This document shows positions 51,721-63,063 of a DNA stretch of 63,792 nt, in pieces. Numbering within the stretch: position 1 is the stretch's first letter; the number at the start of each line of letters is the position of its first letter. The translations under genes and the position numbers were made by a program. The notes below the pieces were generated by a model. It ran no database searches and had not been told where the DNA came from. It saw only the letters and a list, made by a program, of their open reading frames with translations. The DNA is from Mesostigma viride (taxonomy: Eukaryota > Streptophyta > Mesostigmatophyceae > Mesostigmatales > Mesostigmataceae): contig RPFO01002182.1 of assembly GCA_009746045.1 (NCBI GenBank), positions 1 to 63,792 on the forward strand. The letters are read 5' to 3'.

Positions 51721-52560
51721 CAAACAGAAAGCTATCGCTGCAGCATGAGGAGCATAGAAACGCTCCAGCTGTTATGTGATAAAAGCACTCCTGGCCTATC
51801 CCCATCGCCGGCGGTGGGCGGCCTGGGCTGGACGGCATATGCAAACGAGACAAGTATCTCCGTCCACCCCAACGTGACTTATCTGAATGAATGTCATGTC
51901 TTTTGAACGCAGATCTCCCCATTTTATTTGGGATGAGTGTAAGGGTATTGTTGCTTTCTTGGCAGCACAGCCTCTACCCTCTAGGGAGACTGTTGATCCT
52001 CTCTATGTCAGGGCTGAGGGCCCTTAATCAAACCCACTGCTGTCAACTCCCTAGACATGGAGCTTGCTCAGCCGCCGCACATCATCAATAACGCATGCAG
52101 TAGTGGCAGAAGCCATTACCAAACGCATGTACTTGCGGGTAAAGACATGGCTGGTGCTAACGCTCAAGCAGCACCGGGAGGCAATAACAAGAAACACTAA
52201 CAGAAAACAAACAAACAAACAAAACTGTTACCAAACCATGGTTGGTGTTGAGGCAGCACAGATGCTGTCCTCTCACTGCAAACAAACAAACAAAACTGTT
52301 ACCAAACCATGGTTGGTGTTGAGGCAGCACAGATGCTGTCCTCTCACTGCAAACAAACAAACGAAACTGTTACCAAACCATGGTTGGTGTTGAGGCAGCA
52401 CAGATGCTGTCCTCTCACTGCAAACAAACAAACGAAACTGTTACCAAACCATGGTTGGTGTTGAGGCAGCACAGCTTCTGTCCTCTCATTACAAGCAAAC
52501 AAACGAAAATGCTACCAAACCATGGTGGGTTTTGAGGCAGCAAAGATACTGTCCTCTCAA
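51721..52560 (+). repeat. copia-2 gag interior with 71-bp tandem repeat
   Basis: At 52200-52560 about five copies of a 71-bp unit (CTGTTACCAAACCATGGTTG start points at 52225, 52296, 52367 and 52438, with a diverged copy near 52509) are separated by AAACAAACAAAC. The first four are almost identical. 51721-52200 holds no clear frame. Confidence 0.85.
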
Positions 52561-52594
52561 TCAATACAATGAACAAACAAGAAAAGCTGCGATT

Positions 52595-52671
52595 AATTAA
52601 TTAACAATAACAATACCAACAACAGGCCCTCACAGGGCAATAACAACAACAACAACCGGCCCAAACAGGGC

Positions 52672-52758
<87 letters not shown>

Positions 52759-52950
52759 AGGCAACCTGGCAACCCTGGAAGGGTCAGGTGCCTGAGGTGC
52801 TTCCAGACGGGGCACAGCCGCAACCAGTGCAACCACAACCCTACACTGGTCAACAATGTGGATCTCTGCCCAGGCTGCCACTACACGAGGCACAACCTGG
52901 CCAGCTCCAGGCAGCCGTTGCAACAGGCCTCGCTACCCAAATCAATGTGA
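52595..52950 (+). pseudogene. gag: copia-2 gag C-terminus: poly-Asn tract and CCHC knuckle
   Basis: An AAC repeat (about 52668-52757) reads as poly-Asn in the frame that continues RQPGNPGRVRCLRCFQTGHS and RNQC, a CCHC knuckle, then a second Cys/His cluster CPGCHYTRH. It stops at TGA 52948. Poly-Leu and poly-Val frames on the opposite strand are repeat artefacts. Confidence 0.7.
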
Positions 52951-55640
52951 GTTCTCTCACCTTGCTTACTCTGAGGATGATGATCTCATTACCATTGGGG
53001 ATGGCAGCCAGGGCATAATTGATTTTGAGGCAGCAACCTTACTGTCCTCCCAACACCCTGTACTGGAACCTTACATAAAAGCACTAACCCCTACTGTTGA
53101 CAACTCCATTGATATCAAGGAGCTTGCTCACCAGCTGCTGCCTAGCCATGGGTCATGAAACAGTGGCTGAGGAACTGGCCAGACGGCTGGGGGGTAGTAG
53201 CATGGGAAAACAACTCAGGAATGCAGTAAAACTGGCTAGACAACACTGTCAAGAATGTCAGTTCAATAGCCCCAAACCTCAAAAATGGCATACTGCAACT
53301 CCTTCCACCAATAGGGGCATGATAGTGGGGGATGTGATGCACATCAACAAAGATGTCCAACCCTACCTGATCCTAAAAGACTCATGGTCCAGGTTCACAG
53401 TAATGGAACCCTTACCTGGCATGTCTGCAGGGCAGCTACGTGTTGCACTCATGATTGCTTTACCCAGATTCTACCCAGTTGACAGAATTTTGCTTGATCA
53501 ACAATTTTCTTGTCTGACTGACCTGGAAGGGTGTGAAGCAATAGAGATTGCTGGGCTGGAAGATCATGAGGGTCAGGGGGTCATTGAAAGAACCATCAGA
53601 TCTGTCAAAACCCTACTAGCCAAAAATCCTTCCAAGGATGCTACTTCAGGGGTCTATTGTGACAGGGCACTCTGGTGTCATGAAATGTGCACAACCCTAA
53701 ACATGAGACCTGTCTTGCATGCCAAGTGGGGTGAAGTAATCCCAGCAGGCCTGCAGGCAGGTGTATATCCCCCAGAGGTGATAGCACTGTACAACACTGC
53801 ACGTGCACAAACCTCAGCAAAACTGGCAGAAAAAGATAAAACCCATCCCAGGCCAGTATTCCAAAAAGGTGATCAAGTTCTCTATTACAAGGAAAACAGC
53901 TTTGGTAAGGTTGGAACTTGGCTAGGTCCAGTTACCATCCGTGGATTTACCAAAAACAGCAAGACCGTGGAGGTCAAGCACAATATCAATGGGAAGCGTC
54001 ACAGGGTGAGCTGTCATAGAATTAAGAAGTATTATTCTCCCATGGCAGACGTGCCTGGGGAAGAGTCTTTAAGCATGGACTCACTACTTCTATCTGGCAA
54101 CTCCAGCATGCCCAGCAGTAGCTCTGAGCCACCAATTACTGCTGTTGACAGCACCACAGCACCCTCTGTGAACCCTTCCACCCTCAGTGAAGCCAGGCCC
54201 ACTTCACAACCTGGGGATTGCTTAACCAGGCACGAGGTAGCTGGGTTGGAAGCATTAGCTCAGCCCCAAGGCACCAAATTGTCTGCCAACCCTCCCGCTC
54301 TGAGGTCAAGATTGGCAGTCGCCTTGCAAGCATTACACAGGTCACATAAGCAACAAGCTGCTGTGGCCGAAGGGTTGGCAAAAGTCTCAGCTGTGTGCAC
54401 TAGTCAGGACCCCTGGACCCTGGCAATAGACACTCAGGCACAGGTCAGTGTGATCAGTGCACAAGCCATCCCTGGTCTTGAGATTGCACCTTCATTTTGG
54501 GCACGGGTGCAGGATTTCTCAGGCCAAAGCTCACTGGATGTAGTGGGACAGGTGATGCTCCCTATACTTGGTATTCAGACACCCTTCCAGGTGGTGGAGG
54601 GGTACTCTGGTAACACCTTGTTGGGGGAACCTTTTGTATCCTATCCTGGGGTGCTTATCTCAGCTAATGAGCTCAGTGTCACAGGGGTGGGTGCAGTTCC
54701 TCTGGACCACTTTAAAATCCCTCTCTCCAGTATTGTCCCTGGTATGGATGCTGTCATCAAGGCAGTCAACACTCAGTATGCACCAGGGGAGATCCCTGAT
54801 CTGGACAAGTTAGTGCACAGCCAGTTCCTCCATCCCTCAGCCTTTGGGCTGGGTAAGTGGGACATAGCCATGCACTCACCCCACCAAATCTCCCACGTCA
54901 TACAAGAATGCAAAACACAAAAAGGGTTTACCAAGTGGCTGATGGCCATTGTCCACCAAGCCAGGCAGGAATGGGTCCTGCCCAACCCCAAAAACCCTCA
55001 ATACAAACCTCCTGTCACCCCTTCATGGGACGTGCCAGAGGGAGCCAAAAAGCTCAGATTAAAATTTGTTCTCAAACAAAAACCACAAAAAGTGGGCTCC
55101 CCAATCTTCCATGCCAGACCATGTGTCACAGAATTAAAGGGGACATCCACACTGCCAAAAGGGGAAACCTACACACCTGGGCTGCAACAAACCTCACTCA
55201 GGATCATGCTCTCCCTATTCCTCCACAACCTCAATGCAGGCCAAGACTATGTCTGCAAAGCCACTGATATTAAAAGGGCCTTCCTCAGGGGGGACCCAGA
55301 AAAGGCTGAATCTGTGTGGAAAGGGAAGGTGTACGTGGTAGACACCCCAGCTGTGTGGAAACCTTACATTGATGAGCCCCACCTTATCATCAACATTGGG
55401 GTGGAAGGGCTTGTCAGTGCCCCAAAATTTTCAGAGACTCAGCAGAGGAAGTATTCAAAAAGCTCAAGGCCACGTATGATGACCTGGACCCATGCTTTTT
55501 TGTTGTACCCACCCCCTCTGGACTGCTGCTCTTTGTGTGGCATGGAGATGACCAACTCATTTGTGGGCCTAGAGCTGAGGTGGAAACATTTATTCAGCAG
55601 GTCCAGGAATCATATGAGATTGGCAAACAGGTGGAATTGA
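52930..55640 (+). pseudogene. pol: copia-2 pol: integrase, retropepsin-like domain, polymerase (frameshifted)
   Basis: The first frame (to 53158) has HLAYSEDDDLITIGDGSQG and IKELAHQLLPS. It passes to the next (from about 53148) with GHETVAEELARRLGG and HCQEC (integrase zinc region). Integrase D, D, E are in IVGDVMHINK, RILLDQQFSC and GQGVIERTIRSVK. The retropepsin-like unit after integrase has LAIDTQAQVSVISAQAIPG, PILGIQTPFQVVEGYSG and TLLGEPFVSYPG; DTG reads DTQ. Polymerase: KLRLKFVLKQKP, ATDIKRAFLRGDPEKAE. Frame is lost near 55430; WHGDDQLICGP (55535 on) continues in another frame. Domain order and motifs match copia-1. Confidence 0.82.
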
Positions 55641-56395
55641 GCACAACCCCCATCCAGTTCTGTGGCATCATGTTGCAGCTGCATAGGCAGCCAGATCAGT
55701 GGGTCTGCTCTCTCTCCTCCTGCAGAATATATCCAAGATTGTCTAGATCTGCTGCAAGACAACTACCTCCCCTTACACATGTGTGCCACTGTTCAGGGCA
55801 AACTGGGGTGGTGGTCAGCCATCTGTGGGGCTCCCTTAGCTGTCATCAGCAGGGTCACCCATGATGTTCTAGTCAAGATAAAATGCAGTCACATCAGGAA
55901 GTTGGTCAATGACTGCCCCCCCTCATCCTCCATGGCCTGAATCTGATGGAAGACATCCACATCCACAGTGTCATGGACAGCTCCATGGAGAGCAGAACAA
56001 TCAATCAGATGGGGGCACGGGAATCAGGGCTGTTTTTTCTCACCAACAGGTCAGATTACATGTCCCTCACTTCCTGGTACAGCAGGCTACACCGCAGAAA
56101 ACCTGGCAGCAGCAACTCAGCTGAATGTCGTGCTGTGGTGTCTGCTGCATTGCATGCTCGTTCCCTGCAGCACATGCTCACCTGGCTACAAACCCAGGCA
56201 GGCAGCACATGCAATGTCATCTCACATCTCTATACTGACAGCTACTCTGTGATCAGTTTTCTAACCAAGAAATCTGTTTCTGCTGCTGTCCACACTGACC
56301 TGGATTGGGTGATCCTCAAACAGGAGGCAACCTACTTCTCCAGCTGGATCATGTGGATGATGAGGAAAACCCAGCAGACGCTTTAACGAAGCTGC
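55535..56395 (+). pseudogene. copia-2 polymerase end and RNase H in three frames
   Basis: Pieces: LLLFVWHGDDQLICGPRAEV to about 55710; AEYIQDCLDLLQDNYLPLHM to 55938; then from 55946 RNase H with HSVMDSSMES, SSNSAECRAVVSAALHARS and LYTDSYSVISFL. The final NPADALTKL equivalent (56368-56395) is again in another frame. Colinear with copia-1. Confidence 0.78.
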
Positions 56396-56843
56396 GGGAT
56401 GCTGCTGGCCCACAATACCAGCTACTCTTTGAGAACATGAATCCCTATGATATCAGAGTCAGTGTTTGAATAAATGACTGGCCACAGCTCAGTACACAAC
56501 CACCACACCCCCTTACCACAGCGATAGCTGCTGGGCGCCATAAAATTCAACACATTCGTTGTGGGGTGTGAGTGCTGGCTAGGTCAGATTTGTATCCATT
56601 TGCAGCTTGAGGACACAAGCTTTGTATCCACTTACTTAATGTGTGCTCCAATAACTGGCCAAACCAGCCAGCTGTGTACACCTTATTTAATGTGCAATAT
56701 AACACCTGGCCAGAACAGCCAGCTGTAACCAACCTGGCTCAACCAGCCATGTCTCTTTTGTACCCCTAATCAACTTAAAAACAATAACAATAATGTTGGG
56801 GGTGCAGACCTGCATTAAGAAATAAATAATAAAACAATACTGG
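56396..56843 (+). other. copia-2 3' non-coding region
   Basis: No gene. It has four variants of a CTGGCCAAACCAGCCAGCTG theme (CTGGCC...GGCCAG, 56655-56745) and an A-rich AATAAATAATAAAACAATAC before the 3' LTR. A clear polypurine tract is not seen. Confidence 0.5.
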
Positions 56844-57326
56844 AGTTAGTCTCCATGCTTTGCTGTAGACTAAGTCTCAAAGGCATTGTGAATACAACGT
56901 ATGAATAAGCCTTGTAAACCTACGTTGGTATGTGAATATAAATACCACGTGGGCTATGCAGATAGGAATGCTAGTCGAGTCGCATACGTTTCCCTAGATA
57001 GGTACTTTGGGTACTGGGGTACGTGACAGATGTCAGTACCCAGTATACGTAGTGTCCTGTCATTGGACGGTACTAGAGTATCCTAGATAGGGACCGTACT
57101 GCAGCGTGCATTGATCTGTGATCACACGATGCAGTGACTAGACTGCTACCTGTCATCGTGCGGCCTCGGGCCAACGGTCTGCACCCAACGGTCACTGGCG
57201 GCGCAGCCAGTGAGAGGAACGTTGATAAAGGGTAAACCTATTTTCTAATGAACCAAGCAATTCATTGCTCACAGCATACAGTGTTCTCAAGCAATATATC
57301 ACGTCGTTCATTTCTCATTCCTAACT
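56844..57326 (+). repeat. 3' LTR of copia-2
   Basis: 483 bp, AGTTAGTCTCC to CATTCCTAACT, followed by the CCTTC target copy. It carries the uninterrupted GTCGAGTC site. Confidence 0.95.
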
Positions 57327-57331
57327 CCTTC

Positions 57332-57797
57332 CTGTGGCCTCGGTGGGGGGGGAGGGGAAAAATAAAATTTCTATACCGCTTAGCCATATAGCGACTAGGT
57401 CAGGAAAGTCTTATGAAAACATAGTCCCTCTGGGACCTCCCCTTCTCTTTGGCAAGGCGGTAGGAGATCTCTTTAAACCTGTTCTGGATACCTCTGTAGC
57501 GATGCCTACCTCTGATCTTGAACGCCTTATTAGTAGATTTACGGCCACTGAGCCGGAAGCATTAGCTGCCATTGCTGCCCATCCCCAACAATTAGGCAAG
57601 CTAGCACCCTTGTAAATTTGTAGGTGGGTTTTTATATGTGCAGATTATAGCAGATTCTCCCCCTCAATGGCGCCTGTATGTCCCTCCTATCTGTCGCTCC
57701 TCCTTGCTCTTTGAGTTGCATGACTTAGCTGCTCATCAGGGTGGTAAACGGGTACGGGACCTAGTAGCCCGCTCTTACTACTGGCCTTCCCTTTTAA
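57332..57797 (+). pseudogene. gypsy linker and integrase zinc-binding domain, cut by piggyBac
   Basis: 57334-57615 continues the linker (SHIATRSGKSYENIVPLGPP, LERLISRFTATEPEALAAIA). After a frame break, 57690-57797 has LLFELHDLAAHQGGKRVRDL and VARSYYWPSL, the H-H half of the integrase H2C2 finger. TTAA (57794-57797) is the piggyBac target. The C-C half (CQSCQ) follows at 63290. Confidence 0.85.
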
Positions 57798-57811
57798 CCC
57801 CTAAATGGTCT

Positions 57812-58737
57812 GAGATCCTGCCGATAAATCGGCTGGATCTTCACAATTTTGCAAACCAGATGCCATCCAACCTACCCATATCCAATGGCTGTCCTTGGGG
57901 GCCAAGCATGTCCATGAGTTGCCCTTCGGGTTGGTATATCACAACCTCACATATATGCAGGGTAGGCCATGTATAACTGCCGTCAAAGTCAGGGGGGTCA
58001 AGACGCGCGTTTTCATTTTTGGTAGAATGTGCATTTTGAATTATGTTATAAGACCTAGGCACCTACCACTTCAGGGATGATAAACAATTAGTTGCTGAAC
58101 AGTTTGAGCCATTGGGGTCATCATTTGGGTGGGTATACCAGCAGTTACACCCTGTACCCCCAGCAGCCCATAAACCGGCCGAAACTGTCATTTTTACATA
58201 ATGCATCATTTCTCATGGTTGCCACCATTATTGTGAGTCCAATGACTCAATTACTTGCATACACATAATGCATGAATATCCCTAACAGTTTGGACTGAAT
58301 GTTTGCAATAAAGGTCTTTATTATGCTGGCAAAGACATGCGTAATTACGAGTGGGTGCTGGCACACGCTGGGACACAAGGGTATATCCCCACCCTATTTA
58401 TTATTCCCCCAAGCTCAACTGTTCAGCAGTTGCAACCAAGGTGGCCATGTAAACTAAACTGGCTAGAGTAATGCAAACACTGCATGCTTGACTGCCATTT
58501 ACAAGCACTAGTGGGGCTGTCAGCTATCAAGCTACACGTGAGCCACACCACCATGCACATGACACCACATGCTATTCCATACAGCAATCAAACCATCATG
58601 CACTACCAAACAGGGCACACATGCTAAACTGAAAAAAGCAACACACAAGCATGTCAAGAGGAGCCACTAGTGTGCAAACTGGCTATGGTGTGCGATAAAA
58701 TATAGCATGACCTGCTGGCCTATGGGGAGGTAGGCTT
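57812..58737. other. piggyBac left non-coding region
   Basis: About 930 bases with no convincing gene (short frames only), A/T-richer than the transposase. It contains the transposase 3' UTR on the minus strand. Confidence 0.6.
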
Positions 58738-61210
58738 CTACTTCTTCTTCTTGTTCTTGTTCTTGTTGATGGGGCAGTGGGCCTTCAGCCAGGCCTTCCT
58801 AGCATTCCCTTGCAGGGTGGAACCAGGCGTTGCCCCTGCGCGGGTCTGCCTCGTCGCCAACCACTCCTTCCCCCTCTCGCCCTTCTGGGTGAGTGGCTTG
58901 GAGTGCCTGGGGTCAGGTGCTGGCTCCCCCTCGATCTCGTCCATCCCTGGCACTCGGCCTGAGTGGAAAATCTGGAAGCAGGGGTACTCCACGCTGCTGC
59001 ACAGGGCAATGTCACACTCTGGGCACCACGAGCTTGTGCGCTTGCGATCGCCGGTGGTGGTTGTGGCAGCGCAGACCGCGCAGTCGGCCTCGACCGCGAA
59101 TGGAATGCACTGGGCCTGGTGGTTGCCATCAAACCGTCCCTCCCGGCTGAGTGGGATGAGGGTGAGCTGCCTCACAGGGGCAGGCGCCCCTGGCCACTTG
59201 TTGCTGCCCAGCTGATCTGCCAGCAGTGACAGGAAGGTGTAGTGGCTCATGCAGGACTGCGAACGGTTGACGAAGGTCATCAGCAGGTATGCATTGGTGA
59301 TGGCGTTCACCAGGTGGGCCCCAAAGGCCCTGTGCCACCACACCTTGCTCACCAGGGCCTTGCCCACGTCGTATTCGGCAGCCAGCTGGTCAAACAGGTC
59401 GACTGCTTTGTAGCATGACCAGTAGTTGGGGACGGCTGACGGTGCTGGGACGTTCACCCTGGCATTGCCACGCCCGCCATGGCGGTCCACCATGATCTCC
59501 TGCAGGCCATACCCCTTCTGCAGCAGGTACACGAGCTTGCGGTCCATCCACACAAGCGCCTGCAGCCCCGTCTCCTCGTGCACTGCCCACGCGTAGAAGC
59601 CCTGCTTGAGTGCCTTGCCCTTGGGGATGAGCATCTTGAGCTCAGCCCAGGGGATGCCCCTGCGGTTGGGCACAACCGTGCCGACCACGTTGTGGCCCTG
59701 CTCATGCAGCCACTCCACGGCTGGCCGGCTGGTGTACCACCTGTCCATGGCCACGTCCATGGAGTGGGGCAGGGTCTCCCCAAGGAGCTGCACGACCTTG
59801 AGCGTGTGCTGCTCCTCCGGCAGCTTGTCGTAGGTGTGGTAGTGCCACAGGTAGCCGCTGGGCTGGCCACACGCAGAGTACCCCAGGATGTGGAAGGGGG
59901 CTGGCTTCAGTGGGTTGAAGCAGCGAATCATGCAGTATTTGTGGCCGGTGCCCACACAGCGCTCGATCGTCGATGGCGCACTTCCCCCCGAGCGTGCAGT
60001 ACTTCTTGTACGCCTTGTTGAGGTGGATCTCGAGCCACTCGAACTGGTAGAGGCGGTACTCGCGGGAGTCGGTGTTGGCTGGCTTGAAGGCACTGTCCCT
60101 GAAGTGCAGGAAGCGTGTGATCTGCTGGAAACGCTTGAATGGCATGGCGTGCTGAAGGCCCGGGGCTGTGGCCATGCCCACCTTGCGGTCAACGAAGTAG
60201 AGCTGTGCGTTAGGCAGGCGCCCAAGGCCCATGGTAACCAGGATGCCCAACCACTTGGCCAGCTCATGGATAGTCAATGGCGTCCACTCACGTGCCCCGG
60301 GTGGCAGATTGGCAAGCTTCATGTTGGCATACCTGTTGGTCTCCTCCACAATAGGGCCCAGCACATCATCTCGTGTCCACAGCAGAGCAAAAATGTCGAC
60401 AGGGCTCTCCTGGTACTTTGTCTGGTTGCCGCCAGGCAGCTTGGCCTGCTCAGGAAGAGGCATGGCAACGTCGACGGCAATGTTGGTCGACAGAGACTGC
60501 ACGTGGTAGTCGGGTGCTCCCACCCCCAAAACCCACCCTCGTGCAGGATTCGAGGCACTTCCCTCATCAGCAGGCTCATCGTCGCTTAGCACCGGATCTC
60601 CCACATCCTGCTCAGGCATGTCCTCCACGCCATCGCCCTGCCTTTGCAGATGTTCCTCCTCTTCCGGGTCAGATTCCGCATCGCGCGCGCCCAGCGATCG
60701 CTTGCCTTTCTTCTTGCCCACAGCGATCCTCTGGCGCCGGGAGGGTATATTGGCAGCTTTCTTGGCTCGTGAACGCTTGCGCTTCTTCACCGGGGACTCC
60801 TCGATGTCCTCCTCCTCATCCTCGCCGGCATCCTCCTCCTCCTCCTCGTATTCCTCCTCAGACCCAGCGTCCGACTGCTCCACCTCCTCCGCCTCAGGGG
60901 TCGCCTCCCGCGCCTCTGCCGGGCCAGGACTTTCATCAGCACCATCCCCCACATCGTCAGCAGCCACCAGGTACTCAAAAACCTGGTCCTTCGTGAGTGG
61001 GAGCGGCCTTTTATCGCCATCAAACAAGCAAAATGCCTGCGATTTGTCTCGTGTCACCCGCGTTACTGTCCCTGGTATGCGCACATTCGCATAATTTTCA
61101 CCATATTTATCCTCTGCCCAGTCAGCCCCGAACAGGACCGCAGGAACGCTAACTCTAAGGCCCCTAACGAGCCGCCCTGAGGCTGCCACTGTCGTGGGCG
61201 CGGCCGCCAT
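58738..61210 (-). pseudogene. piggyBac transposase with one frameshift
   Basis: Start chosen at the ATG of MAAAPTTVAASGRLVRGLRV (61210); about 820 residues. An acidic EEEYEEEEEDAGEDEEED tract with basic KKRKRSRAKKA precedes the core. Core: YHVQSLSTNIAVDVAMPL and VDIFALLWTRDDVLGPIVEE, then MGLGRLPNAQLYF and PFKRFQQITRFLHFRDSAF. The three catalytic Asp are visible: KCAIDD, VAMDRWYTS and YKAVDLFDQL. The tail has a Cys-rich finger (CAVC, CPEC, then C and FQIFH) and ends in KNKNKKKK. Near 59965 the frame shifts right after the first catalytic Asp, around GACGATCGAGCG, as if four bases (TCGA) were gained. That kills this copy unless it is a sequence error. Confidence 0.9.
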
Positions 61211-61344
61211 GCACGGGCTGTCACACAATAAAATCACGTGCGAACGTGATTTTTGCGGCGTACGTCGGTACCGACTGCACCCAAAAGTACCCAAAAAACC
61301 CTGTACCCCCCCACCTTTGAGGGTCCAGAACATGGGTTAATTAA

Positions 61345-63063
61345 CACGTCGTACTTCAAAACTCAGTCCTAAAAATAGGACTGAGTATGCCAACTTTGAG
61401 ATCATGTAGCGGTAAGGGTAGGGGGGTACCCCATATGTTTGATATGCATCAGAGCACTCAATATCATGCTAATGCTTGGGCATATGCCTAAAAAATCATA
61501 TGTTGACCAAATCATGTAAAATTTTACAAGGGTGTCAACCCATGCTCGCGATTTGGCAATTTTCTGTGGAAGGACGAGTTGGGAAAATTCAATAAAATCC
61601 ATATGCATGTTGAAAAAATATAGGCGTGTAAACAATATAGTTCTTGAAACATGGCAAAAAACTGGGCTCAATTTGGCCACAGCCTCTACCTGAAACTCAC
61701 CAAAAACCACCAGCCCTAAGAATGGGTTTCGAGGTTGCTAGCAATGTGCAAGCATGTAAGTGCGGTCATACTACACACCACCGTGGCAACCAACCATGCC
61801 AATCAACTCATTTCCCTTCTAGCATAACAGGAAAACATACTTGCATCATCATATTGCAGTTATATTATACCTTAGTATATGTGTGAGAGCCTATGCACGC
61901 ACGTAGGGAATGGGCATTGATACCTACCTACAAAGGGTTTTATTATGAGCCTTAACCACCAATATAATGGGTAGGTTAAGCATATTTCAATTGTTTTTAA
62001 CAAGAATAGAGATGGCTAACACTGTTTTGCCTTGCCATGGCATGGCCAACATACTTGCTGGCACATGATGACAGTGGTTTATCACCAAGATTCTTCACTC
62101 ACCCGTATAAGCTTGAAAGCACGCTGGATGCAGCCCATGGCCATACAATCACGCAGTATGAACGTAGCAAAAGAATAACTAACATCTATGATGGTATTTA
62201 AACCCATACAGCGCCTAAAAAACTGCAAAAGTACACTAGGGTAAGGCAAATGCCTGGTAACATCATAAAAAATGGGGGGTTTGGAGAGGGGCAGGCAACG
62301 GTCAAGAAAGCGCATCAAGATTCGAAACTGACAGCGCCTTGCAAGCTCAAACTCATGTAAGAACATAACAAAACGATAAGGTGACGATATTTCAGCTTTA
62401 CCGTGCACGGATGGCGTTATCCTGGCCCAGGCGGTGCCCGCAAAAGTGACACTTGCGGCACACAAACCATGACATGACAGAGTGGTCGAAATAATCAAAT
62501 CTTTGCTGCCACTGACTTAATTCTACACACATGCATGATAATAAGTACAAAGAAGCATATAAACCCTTCGAAATGCACCGTAAAGTAAATTTAGTCATCA
62601 ATTCCGTCAACCTGCCTGGTCGCAGTTTTTTCCAGCAAGAGCAGTGCCGACACCTGGTAAATCGCATCCCGGGAGCTAAAAATTGGTTTGTGTCATCTTT
62701 AGGACATATAAAATCTATTTCCTGGGTTTTACCAGCTAAATCGTCCGCAAACGTAAACTGCATGCATGGGCGCAAGCCGCCATGGCTAGGTCGTGCATTT
62801 CCGGAACTCACGTTTCACGTGAAAAAGTACCCTTACCACCTGTACTTTGACCGTACATTTAGCCGCCCAAACAAAATCCAAAAAAATCGCAAAAATATGT
62901 CTAAGAAAGGTCATTTCACGTAGTATTTGAATAAATTTTGAGGGAATTTTTTTGACAAACATTCCGACTTGGGCGAATTTTCTACGAAACCCAAAAACTC
63001 AGTCCTAAGAATAGGACTGAGTTGAACTCAGTCCTAAGAATAGGTGCAGTGACGAACGACGTG
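61345..63063. mobile_element. possible nested TTAA-flanked element inside piggyBac
   Basis: TTAA, then CACGTCGT at 61341-61352; ACGACGTG, then TTAA at 63056-63067. Just inside each end lie ACTCAGTCCTA-TAGGACTGAGT hairpins (61361-61386, 62997-63022 and a half copy at 63026-63044). The arrangement fits a 1.7 kb non-autonomous piggyBac-like insertion next to the transposase promoter. The terminal repeat is only 8 bp, so chance is not excluded. Confidence 0.5.
62398..62811 (-). CDS. unknown Cys-rich ORF in the piggyBac right region
   Basis: 137 codons: FADDLAGKTQEIDFICPKDD, then CRHCSCWKK, and near the end CRKCHFCGHRLGQD. The middle (LYASLYLLSCMCVELSQ) may be an intron, with exon two starting at WQQRFDYFDHSVMSW. 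Cys pairs suggest zinc binding. I do not recognise it; it could be a captured host exon or leftover element gene. Confidence 0.35.
   Translation of the reverse strand: MSSGNARPSHGGLRPCMQFTFADDLAGKTQEIDFICPKDDTNQFLAPGMRFTRCRHCSCWKKLRPGRLTELMTKFTLRCISKGLYASLYLLSCMCVELSQWQQRFDYFDHSVMSWFVCRKCHFCGHRLGQDNAIRAR

Larger units (their letters stand above)
49655..57326 (+). mobile_element. copia-2, second copia-like element of the same atypical group
   Basis: LTRs 49655-51170 (with a 1023-bp insertion) and 56844-57326 (483 bp); target CCTTC at 49650-49654 and 57327-57331. Termini are AGTTAG...CTAACT, a perfect 6-bp inverted pair. The LTRs differ at only a few positions and by a 2-base CA indel, but the coding region has several frameshifts. 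Confidence 0.94.

Noticed and set aside
52593-52923. Poly-Leu or poly-Val membrane protein
   Set aside because: Artefact of the AAC/GTT microsatellite on the antisense strand.
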